The notes under the pieces were generated by a model. It saw only the letters and a program-made list of their open reading frames with translations. It had not been told where the DNA came from and made no database searches. A DNA stretch of 64,000 nt from DATIXJ01 sp963714795 (GTDB taxonomy: Bacteria > Bacteroidota > Ignavibacteria > UBA10030 > SZUA-254): NCBI GenBank assembly GCA_963714795.1, contig CAVQPS010000010.1, forward strand, positions 124,001 through 188,000. The letters are read 5' to 3'. Below are positions 62,406-64,000 of this stretch, one piece after another (within the stretch, counting starts at the first letter, position 1; each line of letters starts with the position of its first letter). A program made the translations under genes and the position numbers.

Positions 62406-62491
62406 CCCGTCTTGCTGAAATGTTTTTGTTCAGCATCTATTCTGAGCTTGCTTCGTTCAGATTCCGAATAGAAGCATTTCGGAAAGACGGG
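62406..62491. repeat. Long imperfect inverted repeat upstream of the PDZ lipoprotein
   Basis: CCCGTCTTGCTGAAATGTTT and AAGCATTTCGGAAAGACGGG are 20-nt arms with three mismatches, 46 nt apart. Its right half (GATTCCGAATAGAAGCATTT) resembles the hairpin at 61264-61290, loop GAAGCA included, so both may belong to one repeat family. Confidence 0.55.
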
Positions 62492-62600
62492 AAAATTCGG
62501 AATAATTAATCTCAGAAAATTGACCTACTAACTGAAATTATACGTATGCCATTTTAGACCGCCGAACAAGCAATTCGGTTGACATCCGTTTCAAAAAAAA

Positions 62601-63065
62601 TCATATCAGACGGCGCAAAGCGGCCGCCTGTTTGCCTTTGACGATATATTCGTGGACGATCTTCATCCCCTCTTTTTGACCGGGCCAGACAAGCCGTTCA
62701 AGTGCTTTTTCAAACGGCAGCCACTCGAATTCCTCATGCTCGGCTGAAAGAACCGGATTTTTGTCCGGATCAACTTCAGCGGCAAACACCGGCATCAGGT
62801 TCACGGAATCCCAGCCCGGATCGTAAAACGAGTTAATATACGGTACGACCCAAAACGCTTTAGGTTTCATTCCGGTTTCTTCCGCAAGCTCACGCAGGGC
62901 GGCATTCGACGCTTTTTCACCTTTTTCGATAGACCCAGTCACGAATTGCCAGATGCCCGGATAAATTCTCTCTTTGTCCGACCTCCGCAAAAGCAGGTAC
63001 ACCGGTTCGTTGTTTTTGATTGTAAAGATACAGACTTCAATCATCCTTGCAGTCATCATTGCCAT
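62601..63065 (-). CDS. Nudix hydrolase
   Basis: The 154-residue protein has a complete Nudix box, GSIEKGEKASNAALREL followed by AEETGM, in the G-x5-E-x7-RE-L-x-EE-x-G order, so it should hydrolyse a nucleoside diphosphate linked to another group. The early YLLLRRSDKERIYPGIWQ and late EHEEFEWLPFEKALERL resemble the NudB (dihydroneopterin triphosphate/dATP) subgroup, which is only a suggestion. Ten bases separate it from the pseudouridine synthase gene. Confidence 0.9.
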   Translation of the reverse strand: MAMMTARMIEVCIFTIKNNEPVYLLLRRSDKERIYPGIWQFVTGSIEKGEKASNAALRELAEETGMKPKAFWVVPYINSFYDPGWDSVNLMPVFAAEVDPDKNPVLSAEHEEFEWLPFEKALERLVWPGQKEGMKIVHEYIVKGKQAAALRRLI

Positions 63066-63075
63066 CGGTCGATCC

Positions 63076-63804
63076 TTATGGTAGTTTTTCTAACAATGCA
63101 ATCTCTTTTTTTGTCAATTGACGAATTTCACCTGGCCGCAAGGTGCCGATCTCGAACGATCCGATTTGAGTGCGAACCAACGAGCGAACTGTATAACCGA
63201 ACGATTCACACATTCGCCGTATCTGCCGGTTTTTTCCTTCATGAATCGTCATTTCGAATGATTGATGATTCAGAATTTTGATTTCCGCCGGTTGAAGTCG
63301 TTCATCATCGAGCATCATTCCTTTTCGCATAACGGATGCATCATTCTCATTCAACGGCTTATCGAGTGTAACAATATATGTCTTTGGAACTTTTGAATTC
63401 GGATTCGTCAGCCGTTCGCCGAGCCGATGATCATTCGTGAAGAGAAGCAAACCGGAAGAATCTTTATCCAATCGTCCGACCGGAAAAATCCATTGCCCGG
63501 CATCGCCGAGAAGATCGTACACGGTCTTACGTCCGCGTTCATCGGAACGTGTGGTCACAACACCGACAGGTTTATTCATTACAATATACAGAAATGCCGG
63601 TTGCCGAACCGGCTTGCCGTCGATTTCGATTCGATCATCATCCATCGAACATCGATACGACGGATTGGTAATAATTTTACCGTTGACGCTCACACGACGT
63701 TGACGAACGGCTTCCTCCGCCTGCGAACGGGACAGAACGCCTAACTTCGACAATGCGCGGGCAAGACTGACATTCCGCACAACATGTTTTTTCACAAAAG
63801 CCAT
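63076..63804 (-). CDS. rRNA pseudouridine synthase, RsuA/RluE family
   Basis: The 242-residue protein has an S4 domain (SLARALSKLGVLSRSQAEE) and a catalytic core with FPVGRLDKDSSG (Asp nucleophile) and HEGKNRQIRRMCES. It modifies a specific uridine in rRNA; which one (16S U516, 23S U2457, U2604 or U2605) cannot be decided. It is a paralogue of the gene at 42554-43300. Its start overlaps the end of the VTT-domain gene, so the three genes at this edge form one transcript. Confidence 0.92.
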   Translation of the reverse strand: MAFVKKHVVRNVSLARALSKLGVLSRSQAEEAVRQRRVSVNGKIITNPSYRCSMDDDRIEIDGKPVRQPAFLYIVMNKPVGVVTTRSDERGRKTVYDLLGDAGQWIFPVGRLDKDSSGLLLFTNDHRLGERLTNPNSKVPKTYIVTLDKPLNENDASVMRKGMMLDDERLQPAEIKILNHQSFEMTIHEGKNRQIRRMCESFGYTVRSLVRTQIGSFEIGTLRPGEIRQLTKKEIALLEKLP

Positions 63805-64000
63805 TTGAAGAAAATTAATCCTGCAATAATCAATACGATAAATGCAACGGTTGCGGTGCGAAAATATTTTTCAAGATAGATTTTTGCCTGCGGACCGGCG
63901 TAGTATAATAAAACGCCGATTGGATAAAACCGCAACGTTCTCCCGATCAGCGCACCGACGGTCAGCATTCCGATATCAAGTGTGCGATTGAAACCGGCTG
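63792..64000 (-). CDS. VTT/DedA-like membrane protein (C-terminal part, cut by window edge)
   Basis: Reading the minus strand from the right edge gives 68 codons to a TGA at 63792-63794: AGFNRTLDIGMLTVGALIGR, then TLRFYPIGVLLYYAGPQAKI and a final hydrophobic helix (ATVAFIVLIIAGLIFFKW). The R-x-L-R-F motif before a helix and GPQAKIYLEKYF match the C-terminal end of VTT-domain (DedA/YqaA-type) membrane proteins, which act in lipid flipping or membrane homeostasis. Start and most of the protein lie outside the window. It overlaps the next gene by 13 bp. Confidence 0.7.
   Translation of the reverse strand, partial: AGFNRTLDIGMLTVGALIGRTLRFYPIGVLLYYAGPQAKIYLEKYFRTATVAFIVLIIAGLIFFKWLL

Overview
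The window reads as one chromosomal stretch of a free-living, Gram-negative bacterium of the Bacteroidota/Chlorobiota lineage, most likely close to Ignavibacteria. The pointers are two secreted proteins that end in a type A sorting tail with the NYPNPFNPST signature, TonB-dependent receptors with an N-terminal carboxypeptidase-like regulatory domain, a YbeY with Asp in place of its third metal-binding His, and the order topA-xer-hpf-hprK. This placement is inferred from protein families and was not computed. Several promoters can be read as TTGAC-like/17 bp/TATAAT-like pairs.

Layout. 1-2430: TonB receptor (runs off the left edge, frame open for 647 codons) with its lipoprotein. 2577-5036: an apparently exported spermidine-synthase-like protein, a trypsin-like lipoprotein protease and a small protein that resembles the protease's N-terminal domain. 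5145-10540: metG-holB-bamA-like operon. 10694-17637: DUF2795-like protein, M23 peptidase, the hprK-hpf-xer-topA block, ybeY and an unknown partner. 17873-21758: ctpA-DUF3108-gamma carbonic anhydrase-MBL operon. 21842-27265: lysS-TonB receptor-lipoprotein-glycosyltransferase operon. 27341-33379: sorting-tail protein, dipeptidyl peptidase IV, M64 peptidase and a 46-residue membrane protein. 33520-42557 is the only long plus-strand block: ackA, then a redox cluster. 42554-48708: rluB-like, scpAB, a second sorting-tail protein, trpS, HNH nuclease. 48846-59508: two M16 and two M28 peptidases, HtrA, recO, mtnA and a PfkB kinase. 59545-62600: an accessory strip with palindromic repeats, an ORF6N gene inside 97-bp direct repeats and an AT-rich membrane gene. 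62601-64000: Nudix, rsuA-type and the end of a VTT/DedA-like gene.

The most interesting system is the cluster at 35129-42557. It encodes a membrane cytochrome b with two H-x13-H pairs, a 20-heme and a 25-heme c-type cytochrome, an outer-membrane barrel candidate and a membrane-anchored ferredoxin/flavin oxidoreductase. Together they could carry electrons from NAD(P)H through the inner membrane and periplasm to the outer membrane, as in extracellular electron transfer or metal respiration. The 25-heme protein contains four 73-residue tri-heme units in exact 219-nt register, and the flavoprotein gene is interrupted in this assembly. GATAAT-rich, Fur-like sequences lie upstream.

The many exported peptidases (S1-like, M23, S41, S9, M64, M16 pair, S1C, two M28) with TonB receptors suggest a protein- and peptide-scavenging life style, with acetate kinase for substrate-level ATP and the cytochrome cluster as a possible electron outlet.
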